Positions 14,222-22,594 of a stretch of DNA of 25,490 nt are shown in pieces. Source of the DNA: an uncultured Dialister sp. (GTDB lineage Bacteria; Bacillota; Negativicutes; Veillonellales; Dialisteraceae). Each line of letters begins with the position of its first letter. The stretch's first letter is position 1. The notes beneath the pieces were generated by a model. That model saw only the letters and a list, made by a program, of their open reading frames with translations. It had not been told where the DNA came from and did no database searches. The translations under genes were made by a program, and so were the position numbers. The stretch covers positions 1 to 25,490 of the forward strand of contig UQRR01000025.1 in the NCBI GenBank assembly GCA_900543455.1, in the 5' to 3' direction.

Positions 14222-17200
14222 TTCCTCCTCGATCTCGCCTTCGACCTCAAGATACAGCTTCTCGAGAGCATCCACAGTCTCCTCTTTGGCCTGCCACAGA
14301 CCTCGCCGCGCTGCCTCAAGGAGCGTCTCAGTGATGCGGCTAAGCGCCCAGGGATTCACACGCTTCATCCAGTCCTGCACCTTGGGATCCAGGGCATAGG
14401 CGGCGGAGAGCTTCTCATACATCCAGTCCTCCATGACATCGCTCGTCGCATCCCACTGGAAACTGACGGCGACGCGATTTGAAAGATCTGCCGCGCCTTT
14501 GTAGCCATGCTGCATAAGGCCTTCGATGAATTTCGGATTCACAGTCTCCGTGCGGAAGATGCGCTTCGCTGCCGCTTCGACAGTGCGTACCTTGATGCGG
14601 CTCCGATCGCTGCTGTCCCCTTCGTAGGCATGCGGTTTCTTTCCCGAGCAGCTTCTGACCGCTGCGATCAAGCCGCCGTGGTAAGCATTGTAGTCATCCG
14701 ATGACATCATATTGGTCTCATGGTTATCCTCATTCTTGATGGTGACTTCCATATGCGAGAGACGCTCACGGAAGAGCTCGGGCTTGTAGCTGCCATTTGA
14801 CTTCGATCCATAGGCATGACCGCCCCATCGGATGAAAACATTCGCGAGATCATCGAGGCTGTCCCAATTTTTCTCCTCCAGAAGCGCCGCAACGCCTGCG
14901 CCATACGTCCCCGGGGCATCCCCGAAGATGCGATACGCAGCCTCCCGCCACGCCTCTTCCTTGGGCGAGCCTTTCTCTTCCATGATCCGGCTGTCCTCAG
15001 AAATATGTTTTCTGACGTAATTATCCTCGTCATTTTCCGCAAGAGAGGCGGCGAGCAGCACCGCCCTGTCCATGAGCGAGACGACAGCGGGCATGGTATC
15101 ACGGAAAAGACCGCTGATGCGCGCCGTCACATCGATGCGCGGACGCTTGAGCTCCGACAGGGGGATGGGCTCCATACGCTTCACATAGAGGCTTCCCGGC
15201 TCCCAGATAGGACGAATGCCCATGAGATAGAGAAATTCTGCGATGCACTGCCCGTGACTTCGCATATTCGCACCCGACCAGAAAACCATGCCGACGCTTT
15301 CCGGATACCGGCCTTCGCTCTCGATATATTGCGAGATGACCTGATCTCCGAGCTCTTTCCCTACCTCCCATGCCGTCCTTGTCGGCAGACGCCGCGGATC
15401 GATGCCGTAGAAATTCACCCCTGCCGGCAGAAGAGAGACACCGCCCGCGTGCGGAGAACCGGAGATCCCCGGCACAATGTAACGGGCAGAAAGCCCGCGA
15501 AGGGTATGCTCCATTTCCTTTTTTGTCTCTGCAAGGCGCGGATATACCTCCTCACAAACGAAACGAAGCAGCGGCTGCTCTCTCTCTGTCCCCAGTGCCT
15601 TCGCCTTCTCTTTGTCGAAATGCATTTCTGCCAGCTTGCGGACCAGCCCCTCTGCCTTCCTCTGAAGGTGCGCCATCCACTCGCCCCCGGTGAGACCATT
15701 CGGATACAGTGTCTGTGCCTGTCCCAACAGCGTATCTACGGATGTCCCCTCCTCCTCAGCCAGCAGCTCACAGATCGAGGGGATGTCACCATTCGGCAGA
15801 CGAAGAAGAGCCAATATTTCATGGATGAGCGTTTCCCCCTTCGGCATCTCTCCTAGAATGTGCAATCCGACATGGCACTCGCTATTTTTGAGATCCTCGA
15901 TATAGCAGTGAAGGCGCGAAAGATACCCTGCCAAATCCGCTTCCGTATACGGCACCTCACCGTCCAGACTTGCTTTCTCCGCAAGCTCACGGATCCGTGG
16001 TACCAGCCGCTTCGCCGTTTCCGGTTCCGATTTCTCAAAATGCGCGTACTCATCCATCGCCTGCTCCAGCTCAGCCAGCTCCTCATACGTCCCGGCCTCT
16101 TCCATCGGTGCAGGCAAATGATCCACAAGACATGCACCGCCGCGCCGCTTCGCCTGGATCCCCTCTCCCGTGATCGTCATATGGTAGGGATAGATATTCG
16201 GCAGGCTTCCCAGAGCCAGATCAGGATAGCTTCCTCTATCCATCCCCGCACTTTTCCCCGGAAGCCATTCCAGATTTCCATGCGTCCCCACATGGAGCAC
16301 GGCATCAGCTCCCCATACATCACGGATCCACTGATAGTATGCCAGATACTGATGCGTCGGTGCTATAAAAGGATCATGATAGATCTTCGACGCATCAAAG
16401 CCATACCCGCGCGGCGCCTGCACCGTGAGGAAAATATGCCCGTCCATCAGCCCCGGTACCAGAATATCGCCCGACTCCGTCGTCATGACCCTGCCAGGCG
16501 CCTTTCCCCAGTCCTTCTCCATCTGCAGCCGCGTCTCTTCGGGGAAGGTAGCAAAGAGATCACAGTAGAGCTTCTTCGGGACCTTCTGACACGCCGCCTC
16601 CTGCTCCTCCGTCAGCATCGAGCGGTCATTCGTCGCCTGCGCCGTCAGCCGCTTCATGAAGGCCTCCGTGTCCTCCGGGATGAAATCGACCTGATAGCCG
16701 GCCTCCTTCATGAAGCCGAGCAGACGGCGCACGCTCTCGATGCTGTCCAGACCATACGCACTCCCGATGTTCGAATTCTTCGGCGGGTAATTGTGAAAAA
16801 TGATCGCGATCTTCTTCTCCGCATTCGGTTTCCTGTGCAGTCTCGCCCATGCCCCCGCCCGCGAGACCATCGCACGCATACGCTCGGGGATGGGCAGGTA
16901 CTCCACCTCCCCATCCTCCTTCACATGCTTTGCGGCGATCGGCATCCCGTGGATGATCCCATCAAATTCCGGCATCGTGACCGAGATGGAGATCTCCATC
17001 GCATTCATTCCCTCCGGCGATGCCTCCCATTCCTCCTTAGGAGCGATCAGAGAGTAGGCCTCGAGCACAGGGACGCCCATTTCTTCCAGTGCCTTGATGG
17101 AAATCGACCCCGACGTCGTGAAGGAAAACTTCATCACATTCACGATGACATCGATGACGGGCTTCCCATCCTTCATGAAATACTTCTCAAACACCTCATG

Positions 17201-17890
17201 GATCGTCGGCATTCCCAGCTTCGGATCCGGCAGACCGTTCGTGAAAACTGCGATCACATTCAGCCCCTGCCGCTCCACCTCCTCTATGAATGCCTTCTGG
17301 TAATGCAGGTCATCCCAGATCCACTCATCCCGATAGAAGAGAAGGCCCAGCGTCGGACGCCCCTCCTGCAGGAAAGCCTTCTCATACAGGGAAAGATCCG
17401 TCATGAATTTCTTAGCCATCCCCGGATGATAGATCCCTGCCCAGCAGATCGGCGACGGCGGCTCCGCATCAGGCATCCCCTTATCAAAAAGGGAACGCAC
17501 ATAGCGCCACAGATTCTTGTAATTCGTCAGACCCCCATAGAACGAGTACGCCTTCATAGCCTCGATTTCCTTTGCCGCGACCCGCTCTATGCACTCCTCC
17601 TCTGCTGATCCCTGCGCATCCATGTAGTACGGGATCCCTTCCTGCGAGAGAAAATGCATACACGCCGTCCAAAACTTCGTGCGGATCGTATTTCCCATGA
17701 AACGGATCATGACCAGTGCGCTCCCGCGTAGTTTTTCTTCCCACGATGCGCTCCACACAGAGCCATCCTCCGTCTTTACGACCTGTGAGGATGCGGGCAT
17801 CTCTCCATCCGCGATCAATTCGTCAAGCGCACGGCGCATCATGAAATAGCGACGATCAACATTCGTCATATAAATGATTTTGGGTGTCAT
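14219..17890 (-). CDS. cobN: CobN/BchH-type chelatase large subunit
   Basis: A 1223-residue homologue of the large porphyrin/corrin-binding subunit of metal chelatases. The start is set by AAGGAG 8 bases upstream. The family signature HVGTHGNLEWLPGKSAG lies at residues 533-549, followed by YPDLALGSLPNIYPYHM. NIGSAYGLDSIESVRRLL (374-391) and FWSGANMRSHGQCIAEFLYL, about residue 860-880, are further conserved blocks. Cobalt insertion in aerobic B12 synthesis needs CobN with CobS and CobT, or ChlI/ChlD-like partners; none is in the window. It is third in line after a TonB-dependent receptor and a metal-chelate-binding lipoprotein. That context resembles HmuS, a CobN homologue in Bacteroidetes haem-uptake operons, so metal removal or salvage from an imported tetrapyrrole is as likely as cobalt insertion. 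The substrate is inferred. Confidence 0.9.
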   Translation of the reverse strand: MTPKIIYMTNVDRRYFMMRRALDELIADGEMPASSQVVKTEDGSVWSASWEEKLRGSALVMIRFMGNTIRTKFWTACMHFLSQEGIPYYMDAQGSAEEECIERVAAKEIEAMKAYSFYGGLTNYKNLWRYVRSLFDKGMPDAEPPSPICWAGIYHPGMAKKFMTDLSLYEKAFLQEGRPTLGLLFYRDEWIWDDLHYQKAFIEEVERQGLNVIAVFTNGLPDPKLGMPTIHEVFEKYFMKDGKPVIDVIVNVMKFSFTTSGSISIKALEEMGVPVLEAYSLIAPKEEWEASPEGMNAMEISISVTMPEFDGIIHGMPIAAKHVKEDGEVEYLPIPERMRAMVSRAGAWARLHRKPNAEKKIAIIFHNYPPKNSNIGSAYGLDSIESVRRLLGFMKEAGYQVDFIPEDTEAFMKRLTAQATNDRSMLTEEQEAACQKVPKKLYCDLFATFPEETRLQMEKDWGKAPGRVMTTESGDILVPGLMDGHIFLTVQAPRGYGFDASKIYHDPFIAPTHQYLAYYQWIRDVWGADAVLHVGTHGNLEWLPGKSAGMDRGSYPDLALGSLPNIYPYHMTITGEGIQAKRRGGACLVDHLPAPMEEAGTYEELAELEQAMDEYAHFEKSEPETAKRLVPRIRELAEKASLDGEVPYTEADLAGYLSRLHCYIEDLKNSECHVGLHILGEMPKGETLIHEILALLRLPNGDIPSICELLAEEEGTSVDTLLGQAQTLYPNGLTGGEWMAHLQRKAEGLVRKLAEMHFDKEKAKALGTEREQPLLRFVCEEVYPRLAETKKEMEHTLRGLSARYIVPGISGSPHAGGVSLLPAGVNFYGIDPRRLPTRTAWEVGKELGDQVISQYIESEGRYPESVGMVFWSGANMRSHGQCIAEFLYLMGIRPIWEPGSLYVKRMEPIPLSELKRPRIDVTARISGLFRDTMPAVVSLMDRAVLLAASLAENDEDNYVRKHISEDSRIMEEKGSPKEEAWREAAYRIFGDAPGTYGAGVAALLEEKNWDSLDDLANVFIRWGGHAYGSKSNGSYKPELFRERLSHMEVTIKNEDNHETNMMSSDDYNAYHGGLIAAVRSCSGKKPHAYEGDSSDRSRIKVRTVEAAAKRIFRTETVNPKFIEGLMQHGYKGAADLSNRVAVSFQWDATSDVMEDWMYEKLSAAYALDPKVQDWMKRVNPWALSRITETLLEAARRGLWQAKEETVDALEKLYLEVEGEIEEE

Positions 17891-17983
17891 AGGTGAGTCT
17901 CCTTATACCTCATTCAATCATCCCATTCATCAGTCAAGCAAAAATGCAAACGGGCGAAATGCGAGAAGGGGTGAAATGTCCTA

Positions 17984-18002
17984 GCCCCTAGTCACTAGTC
18001 AC
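17984..18002. repeat. heptamer repeat overlapping the lipoprotein 3' end
   Basis: Two units of CTAGTCA lie across the lipoprotein stop codon. On the minus strand the repeat supplies the last codons (Thr-Ser-Asp-stop). Confidence 0.7.
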
Positions 18003-18947
18003 AAACACTTCCGGATACACCGCCCGCGCCGCCGCTTCCACTGCGTCCACGACATGCTGGCTCATGACGTACTTGTACTTCTCCGAAAAAGGCACGAGCC
18101 GCCTCTCTTTGACCGCCGTCACCTCGCGAAGTGCAGGATTTGACAAAAGCCCTTCCTCGAAGGCCTTCGTATCATCCCCCGCCTTCACCCGCCAGGTGGG
18201 AAGAAGGATCACATCCGGATCGATCTTCGGGAGGATCTCCAAAGAAAGGTACGCATCCGCCCCCTTCGGCACCTCATACACCGCTGCCCCATCCTTCACA
18301 TGCGCGAGACGCAGGACATCCGAGAAAAGCGTCCCCTTCTTCCCAAGAATCCCGCGGAAAGACATGCCGAGAGCCACCCGTTCCTTCTCCGGTGGTATCT
18401 GCGATAGCTTTTCTTCCAAAGAGGCGAGCCGCGACTCCATGTCAGAAACCATCGCCTCCCCCTTCTCCTCTTCGTGGACTGCTTTCGCGACGCCGCGCAC
18501 CTTCTCCTTCATTTCCTCTACCGTCGTCGGGATCCCGGAAACATAGACAGGAATCCCCGAGTGCGTGAGTACCTCGACCGTCTGCATGGGCGTAGACGTC
18601 GAAGCGATCACCAGATCCGGCGCAAGTGCCAAAATATGCTCCGGCTCCATATCGACCGTCCGCCCGACCCGGCTGACCTCGTCCTTGGTGAGGAAACTGA
18701 TCCCGTCATCTCCCGCATACTTCGAGTAGGCGGCAATGCGCCAAGGGGAAAGAAGCGACGTCAGTATCTCATCCGTCCCGTACGTGAGCGAAACGATGCG
18801 TGTGGGATGGATGGGTGCGGATATAGTGCGCCCGGCATCGTCCGTTATGCTTCGCGTCTCGCTTTGCGGCGCGGGCGTGACCGAGCAGGCAGGAAGAAGG
18901 ATCGATGCCAGCGCGGCAAGTATCGTAAAAAGAATTCTTTTCCACAT
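17988..18947 (-). CDS. periplasmic-binding lipoprotein for a metal chelate (BtuF/FecB/HmuT-like)
   Basis: A 319-residue substrate-binding protein of the cobalamin/haem/siderophore ABC importer class. I prefer the ATG at 18947 (MWKRILFTIL...), preceded by AAAGGAAG, over the one at 18968, which has no ribosome binding site. A lipoprotein signal ends at L18-P19-A20-C21, so the protein is anchored by lipid at Cys21. The fold is shown by IVSLTYGTDEILTSLL, VGRTVDMEPEHILALAPDLV and the long linking helix. It sits between the TonB receptor and the CobN homologue on the same strand, implying that it takes the chelate from the receptor. No permease or ATPase gene is nearby, so the import channel must lie elsewhere. 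The C-terminal residues are encoded by an interspersed repeat. Confidence 0.88.
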   Translation of the reverse strand: MWKRILFTILAALASILLPACSVTPAPQSETRSITDDAGRTISAPIHPTRIVSLTYGTDEILTSLLSPWRIAAYSKYAGDDGISFLTKDEVSRVGRTVDMEPEHILALAPDLVIASTSTPMQTVEVLTHSGIPVYVSGIPTTVEEMKEKVRGVAKAVHEEEKGEAMVSDMESRLASLEEKLSQIPPEKERVALGMSFRGILGKKGTLFSDVLRLAHVKDGAAVYEVPKGADAYLSLEILPKIDPDVILLPTWRVKAGDDTKAFEEGLLSNPALREVTAVKERRLVPFSEKYKYVMSQHVVDAVEAAARAVYPEVFVTSD

Positions 18948-18970
18948 AGCTTCCTTTGGGCTCATCAAAT

Positions 18971-19008
18971 AAAAAGCGGCGGCAGCCTTTGGCTGTCAGC
19001 CGCTTTTG
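18971..19008 (-). terminator. attenuator-like terminator between receptor and lipoprotein
   Basis: The hairpin AAAAGCGGC...GCCGCTTTTT contains an inner AGCC...GGCT stem and ends in a T run on the minus strand. It starts about 14 bases after the receptor stop and ends about 24 bases before the lipoprotein start, so it would lower expression of the two downstream genes relative to the receptor. Confidence 0.82.
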
Positions 19009-19020
19009 TGTTCACTGCGA

Positions 19021-20999
19021 TCAGAAAGAATATTTATAGGTCAGTGTCCAGTTGAATGGAAGATCATAGTTTTCATTTTCATTAATGCAGTTGTTGTGCC
19101 GATCAAGCAAATTGTACATATTCAGTGTGATACGATGACTATCATTGGGAGCATATGAAATGGAAGACGTCAGGTTCACTCTGTTCGGGATAGCGTGGTC
19201 ATAGTTACCATCGTTCTTCGCAATAGCCCCTTTATTCGTATAATAGGAGTATTCTCTTTCTCCCGTAAAGAACAGATTCAGATTGGCCGTCCATTTTTTA
19301 TCGGAATACTGTACGCCGGCATTGGTCTGCAACTTCGCCGCTTCCTGCATCCATTCATTTTCATGGCCCACTACCCATTTGCTCTTCAGTTTTGGATCTG
19401 ACCAGCTTACCCCCAAATTATACTGCCAATTCTCATTGATTTTATGCGTCCACTCCGCCTCAAGACCTGTATTTTTGAATTTGCCTCCATTAATCTGAAC
19501 ATTCATATCGCTAGCGCCACCAGCTACGATTTGGCTTTCCTTGACCCATTTGAAGTAGTTATCAATGTCCATATGGAAAAGGGCAATCTTTACGCTATCC
19601 TTATCCTTAATGTATTTTGAGCCGATTTCATACGACCACCCTTCCTGTGGTTGATAATCAATCGCTTTGGTCTTCTTCGAATAGAATTTGGAATTGATCG
19701 CTGGCATATCGAAGGATTTCCCAATATTGGAATACAAGCTCCAGCTATCATTCAATTTGTAAAGCATCTGCCACTGGGGAAGGAATACATTCTGCTCTTT
19801 ATCCCAGCCATTTCCTTTGACAAACTCTCCACGCATGCCAATGATGGTAGAAAGTTTATCACTGAACTGATGATCATAAGAAGAATAAATACTGTAAGCA
19901 TCTCGATGAATACGATCAGATGGCGTAGCCAGTGCCTTGTAGTGTTCTCTCTTAAATGTAGCTCCACTGGTCAGGCTGTCCTTCCCATCATTGAAATGCC
20001 ATGTTTTCTGATTATCAAAAGTTACACCGTACACGTTGTAATTTGTCCCACGTACAGCAGGTGCTTTACCATTTTTATACTGCTTCGTATCAATTCTTCT
20101 ATTGTTATAAGCCAGAACTGATTTAAACGCACTGTCTTTATCGTTATAAATCAAATTAATGTTATTCCGCTGCGAATCATAATCATAAATACCATAGCTA
20201 TAATAGGTGTCAGTTTTCTTTCCATTAACGACTTTAAAGGCAGATCTCTTTTTATTTCTATCCACATGCGACCAGTCCAGCGTCAAGCGATCATTCAGCT
20301 GCGTCGACAAATAAAGGCTACTCTTTCTCCCCTTCCCATTTGTCCAGTTATATTTAGATTGAGGGAAAATTTTGGCTGCATCGTCAAATTCATCTTCAAA
20401 ATCGCGAGTAAAATAAGCGGTATACCTTTCACCGGTCACTCCAACCTGATAACCGGAATTATAATTACCATATTTTGCGGAAATCGATGCACTCGGTTTT
20501 CCACCATGCTTGGTAATAATATTTACAACACCGCCCATGGCTTCGGCACCATAAAGTACAGAATTCGAGCCTTTGATCACTTCAATCTTCTCTACCGCAT
20601 CGACAGGTACACCCTCTGTCGAGCTGTAATTCATCACATTGATCGGCGCACCATTGACGAGAACCAATGTCCCTTTATCCATCCCACGGATATAGAAACG
20701 GCTCTGGGATCCACCGAGGTCATCACCACCACCGGCACTATAGTTATAACTATCCACCCCTACGGTATGTTCAAGTGCATCAAAAACACTAACATAGCCT
20801 TTATCCTGAATATCCTTCGCCGTGATGACCGTCGTGGTCGCCGGCACATCCACATCCGCCTTCTCCGTTCTCGTCGCGGTCACGACCACCGGATTCAGCT
20901 CATACACTGCTTCACCGGCAGCAGATGCTATTCCGTACCCCCCCATGAAATTCCGGCAAAAACGAGTGCTGAGAGCAAACATTTGACATCCTTTTTCAT
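19021..20999 (-). pseudogene. TonB-dependent outer-membrane receptor, out of frame at a G7 run (possibly phase-variable)
   Basis: A BtuB/HmuR-type receptor for a metal chelate. Translation from the ATG at 20999, with GAGAGAGGG before it, gives a signal peptide start, MKKDVKCLLSALVFAGISWG. It then runs into a stop just after a run of seven G (plus-strand C run 20938-20944). The receptor body is open in another frame from that point: GYGIASAAGEAVYE, the TonB-box region ELNPVVVTATRTEK, a plug domain with IRGMDKGTLVLVNGAP and VIKGSNSVLYGAEAMGGVVNI, and a beta-barrel ending in aromatic YKYSF. Eight G residues would join the two parts into a 659-residue protein. The barrel part is AT-richer than its neighbours. 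Ligand unknown. It is either a phase-off gene, a true pseudogene or a sequencing error. Confidence 0.9.
20938..20944 (-). repeat. homopolymer tract G7 in the receptor signal-peptide region
   Basis: Seven consecutive C on the plus strand (G on the coding strand) lie exactly at the point where the signal-peptide frame must switch to the receptor frame. Five or eight G would restore one frame. Confidence 0.95.
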
Positions 21000-21189
21000 A
21001 TATATCCCTCTCTCTTATAAACAGCGCAGCCGATTCCATAGATCCTGAAGCAGACCCTATCGACGACTGCGTAAAAACCACTGATAGAAAATAAAAAATG
21101 AAAACCTAAAAACAAGCCCGGCTTCGGACCTGCAGGTTCTCATTATATTAAACTATCTGAAGTGCATTATTATTGTTTTTATGTGTTTT

Positions 21190-21218
21190 ATTATGAATCA
21201 TAAATCTCGTATTGTCAA
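21190..21218 (-). promoter_or_regulatory. promoter of the receptor operon with palindromic operator
   Basis: On the minus strand, TTGACA and CATAAT are 17 bases apart. A 13-base perfect palindrome TTATGATTCATAA (plus 21191-21203) overlaps the -10 box and could bind a metal-responsive repressor of the Fur type. This is suggested by position only. The leader to the start codon is about 185 bases; I see no cobalamin riboswitch in it. Confidence 0.65.
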
Positions 21219-21297
21219 ATTTCTATATTAGATTTAGGACAATAATGAGTTTAGATGATAGGATGAGGAATCTTTTCCCTTTCCACTCCTTTTCGGC

Positions 21298-21333
21298 ACA
21301 AAAAGCCCCCGCACCGCTACGCGGCCGGGGGCT
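21298..21333. terminator. orphan GC-rich hairpin
   Basis: AGCCCCCG...CGGGGGCT with an inner pairing region and a T run on the minus strand. It looks like an intrinsic terminator, but no gene ends here, so it may belong to the adjoining repeat element. Confidence 0.45.
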
Positions 21334-21335
21334 CC

Positions 21336-21610
21336 GTAATGCTATTAAGTTAAGCGGCAGAACGTTCTTGGCTCCCCATCGGGGGGAGCTGCCCGAAGGG
21401 CTTGTGCAAGCGAACTGGATTTTTAGGAGTGAAGCGACGCGAAAATCCAGTGAGACGCCATTTCGAGCGAAGTGAGATGAGGGGGCAGCACTACGGTATA
21501 TCCAACATTGTTCGATGGCCGCTGGCATGCCCCATTGCCTTCGGCACTTCCCCCGAAGGGGGAAGCAAGACGTTATGCGGCTAACGATCTCCTTAACTTA
21601 ATAGCATTAC
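21336..21610. mobile_element. 275-bp inverted-repeat element (MITE-like, second family)
   Basis: Perfect 19-bp terminal inverted repeats, GTAATGCTATTAAGTTAAG at 21336-21354 and its complement at 21592-21610. Further inward, imperfect arms match as well: a GGCAGAACGTTCTTGGCTCCCC block pairs with a block near 21545-21580 around CTTCCCCCGAAGGGGGAAGC. (The first arm can be read as GGCAGAACGTT then CTTGGCTCCCC.) There is no protein. It lies between the divergent receptor and EamA promoters. Confidence 0.6.
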
Positions 21611-21657
21611 GCCAGCGGGGACGCCGTGTTTCCCCAGCCCCCAGCCCCCTTCTCTCA

Positions 21658-21666
21658 TGCTATAAT
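21658..21666 (+). promoter_or_regulatory. extended -10 promoter of the EamA gene
   Basis: TGCTATAAT provides a perfect -10 box with the TG extension; no good -35 box is visible. It lies 29 bases before the start codon, implying a very short leader. Confidence 0.6.
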
Positions 21667-21694
21667 AGGGACACACGAAAGGAGTCACCCATCT

Positions 21695-22564
21695 ATGTCA
21701 CAAACATTTTATGCCGCACTCGTTTTGGCCGGCGGCGCTTCCTATGGTATCATTTCCACACTCGTCAAGCTCTCCTATCGGTCGGGCTTTTCTATCAATG
21801 ACGTCTCTTCCATCCAGTATTTTCTTGGATTTCTTCTGCTCTGGACCATCTGGCTTCTCCGCGTGCGGAGATTCCCCGCGAAAAAGACTGCGCTGGCCTT
21901 TCTCCTGACCGGTATTCCGCTCTCAGGCACCACCATGCTCTACAACCGCGCGCTGGAGACTCTGCCCGCTTCGCTCGCCGTCATCTTCCTTTTCCAGTCC
22001 ATCTGGCTCGGCACGCTCGCTGAGTGCATGATCCGACGTGAGAAGCCCACCCGCATCCGTCTCCTTTCCATCGCGATCGTCCTTACAGGCACTGTACTGG
22101 CCGCGGGCGTGATCGGAAGCGCTGGCGCCTTTCCCCTCTCTATCGGCATGCTTTGGGGATTTGCTGCCGCGATTTCCTACACCACCGGCCTTCTCTGCAT
22201 GAACCGCATCGGACGAGGCATCCACCCCATCACCAAAAGTGCCCTCATGGTAAGCGGCGCGCTCGTGATGGTTCTCCTCCTTCTGCCGCCCGACCTTCCG
22301 GTATCGCCCGCGCATTTTGCCTCTATCCTCCCCTACGGAATTCCCCTCACCCTCTTCGGTGTCCTCCTCCCGCCGCTCCTCTTCAGCAGCGGGATGCCGC
22401 ACATCTCCTCCGGCCTCGGCAGTCTTCTCTCTGCCAGCGAGCTCCCCACCGCCCTCTTCTTCTCCTTCCTGCTTCTCGGCGAATCGATCTCCTTCCTGCA
22501 GATCATCGGCGTCGTCATACTCCTTTTCGGGATCTGGCTGGGGAACAGGAAACATGTAGTATAA
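21695..22564 (+). CDS. EamA/DMT-family transporter
   Basis: A 289-residue inner-membrane protein of the drug/metabolite transporter superfamily. I chose the ATG at 21695 (MSQTFYAALV...), which has AAAGGAG 10 bases upstream, not the longer frame start at 21626. About ten hydrophobic helices form two EamA repeats. The first begins with FYAALVLAGGASYGIIS and includes a typical segment, LYNRALETLPASLAVIFLFQ. The second begins about residue 150 with the GMLWGFAAAISYTTGLLCM helix and ends SFLQIIGVVILLFGIWLGN. Substrate cannot be told; relatives export amino acids or metabolites. The HAD phosphatase start follows 30 bases after its stop, and the two are probably co-transcribed. Confidence 0.9.
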   Translation: MSQTFYAALVLAGGASYGIISTLVKLSYRSGFSINDVSSIQYFLGFLLLWTIWLLRVRRFPAKKTALAFLLTGIPLSGTTMLYNRALETLPASLAVIFLFQSIWLGTLAECMIRREKPTRIRLLSIAIVLTGTVLAAGVIGSAGAFPLSIGMLWGFAAAISYTTGLLCMNRIGRGIHPITKSALMVSGALVMVLLLLPPDLPVSPAHFASILPYGIPLTLFGVLLPPLLFSSGMPHISSGLGSLLSASELPTALFFSFLLLGESISFLQIIGVVILLFGIWLGNRKHVV

Positions 22565-22594
22565 TGAAAGAAAATGATTCTCCAAGGAGGCCCT

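Noticed and set aside
15860..17608. 582-codon plus-strand open frame opposite cobN
   Set aside because: An Arg/His/Leu-rich translation typical of a GC-rich antisense frame; cobN on the other strand is certain.
21082..21190. Cobalamin riboswitch in the leader of the receptor operon
   Set aside because: The leader lacks the B12 box and the GCCACTG core. Only short hairpins and a palindrome at the promoter are seen.
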